This document shows, piece after piece, positions 23,437 to 23,598 of a stretch of 23,598 bases of DNA. The stretch covers positions 1 through 23,598 of the forward strand of contig CAYXVY010000117.1 of NCBI GenBank assembly GCA_964468745.1, in the 5' to 3' direction. Below the pieces are notes generated by a model, which did no database searches, was not told where the DNA came from, and was given only the letters and a program-made list of their open reading frames with translations. Both the position numbers and the translations under genes were made by a program. Within the stretch, counting starts at the first letter, position 1; every line of letters starts with the position of its first letter. The DNA is from JACPRB01 sp964468745. Lineage in GTDB: Bacteria > Planctomycetota > MHYJ01 > JACPRB01.

Positions 23437-23442
23437 ATTATA
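23437..23442 (-). promoter_or_regulatory. consensus -10 (TATAAT) deciding the start at 23429
   Basis: TATAAT on the minus strand ends 7 nt before the ATG at 23429, so transcription would begin about 1 nt before the start codon, with no Shine-Dalgarno. The hexamer at the -35 position is not consensus-like. The ATG at 23498 would be upstream of this promoter. Confidence 0.55.
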
Positions 23443-23513
23443 GGATGCCCCGGTGCTCGCGGTTGGAAGTCCGTGCAGGTTGCGAGCGCTGTCGCCATCC
23501 CCGGTGCAAATCG

Positions 23514-23541
23514 TTGACAGCCTTCGAATTCGAACTAGATT
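23514..23541 (+). promoter_or_regulatory. sigma70-type promoter for the gene at the right edge
   Basis: TTGACA (23514-23519), a 16-nt spacer and TAGATT (23536-23541). Predicted start is near 23548, giving a leader of about 33 nt with GGGGGA at 23571-23576 before the ATG at 23581. It is divergent from the TM kinase gene. Confidence 0.65.
23523..23534. promoter_or_regulatory. 12-bp palindrome in the promoter spacer, probable operator
   Basis: TTCGAATTCGAA is a perfect dyad and also a tandem TTCGAA repeat, lying wholly between the -35 and -10 hexamers. A protein bound there would block RNA polymerase, as with many repressors. The regulator is unknown. Confidence 0.5.
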
Positions 23542-23580
23542 GGTCGCTCAGTCCGGCTAGCTCGCTAATTGGGGGACCTA

Positions 23581-23598
23581 TGAAGGCTTGGAAGCTCT
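23581..23598 (+). CDS. start of a gene cut by the right edge
   Basis: Only six codons are present (MKAWKL). The ATG is preceded by a purine-rich GGGGGA at suitable distance and a promoter, which supports a real gene. The basic start could be the beginning of a signal peptide, but nothing more can be said of its function. Confidence 0.55.

Noticed and set aside
1..23598. Mobile elements, CRISPR arrays, tRNA genes and defence islands
   Set aside because: No transposase, integrase, regular repeat-spacer pattern or tRNA-like ends were seen on either strand.

Overview
The window is a compact, high-GC bacterial chromosome segment (roughly two-thirds G+C by eye). It carries 17 protein genes, two of them cut by the window edges. 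No IS element, integrase, CRISPR array, tRNA or rRNA was seen. Three Hanks-type Ser/Thr kinases, two with a kinase-TM-TPR layout, sit with FHA proteins, a sigma54-type activator and a prepilin-like secreted protein. This mix is typical of Planctomycetota and similar signalling-rich phyla, but the assignment is an inference and no taxonomic marker here settles it.

Layout: 1-6290 (minus strand) is a signalling block: an FHA/GAF/AAA+/Fis regulator, a kinase-TM-TPR protein and an FHA membrane protein that runs off the left edge. 6421-7287 (plus) is a membrane protein built from two homologous halves. 7385-11786 (minus) holds an S41 processing protease followed by a prepilin-like secreted protein, then a cyclic-nucleotide-fold/DUF4388 protein and a small anchored protein. 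11917-17444 (plus) holds rfbB, a pilT-family ATPase, and three consecutive genes with Clp N-terminal domains. 17445-19602 (minus) holds rpmH, a HEAT/VWA secreted protein and dtd. 19800-23429 (minus) holds two more kinases. A new plus-strand gene starts at 23581 behind a sigma70-type promoter.

The most unusual item is the Clp-N trio (14198-17444). The first protein has the layout of ClpC up to the end of its first ATPase domain, but the Walker A lysine, the Walker B acidic pair and the arginine finger all appear replaced. The second and third keep the Clp-N repeats and a ClpC-like helical tail but no recognisable ATPase core. All three look like ClpC-derived, ATPase-dead proteins, possibly a substrate-recognition or adaptor module for a real Clp machine encoded elsewhere.

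The second theme is gene starts. Several genes have a -10-like hexamer (TANNNT) ending only 6-8 nt before the start codon and no Shine-Dalgarno sequence, which predicts leaderless mRNAs. Other genes have ordinary GGAG-type sites. This pattern moved several start codons inward from the longest open frame. Intergenic regions are short (none over 300 bases) and hold several inverted repeats that could be operators.
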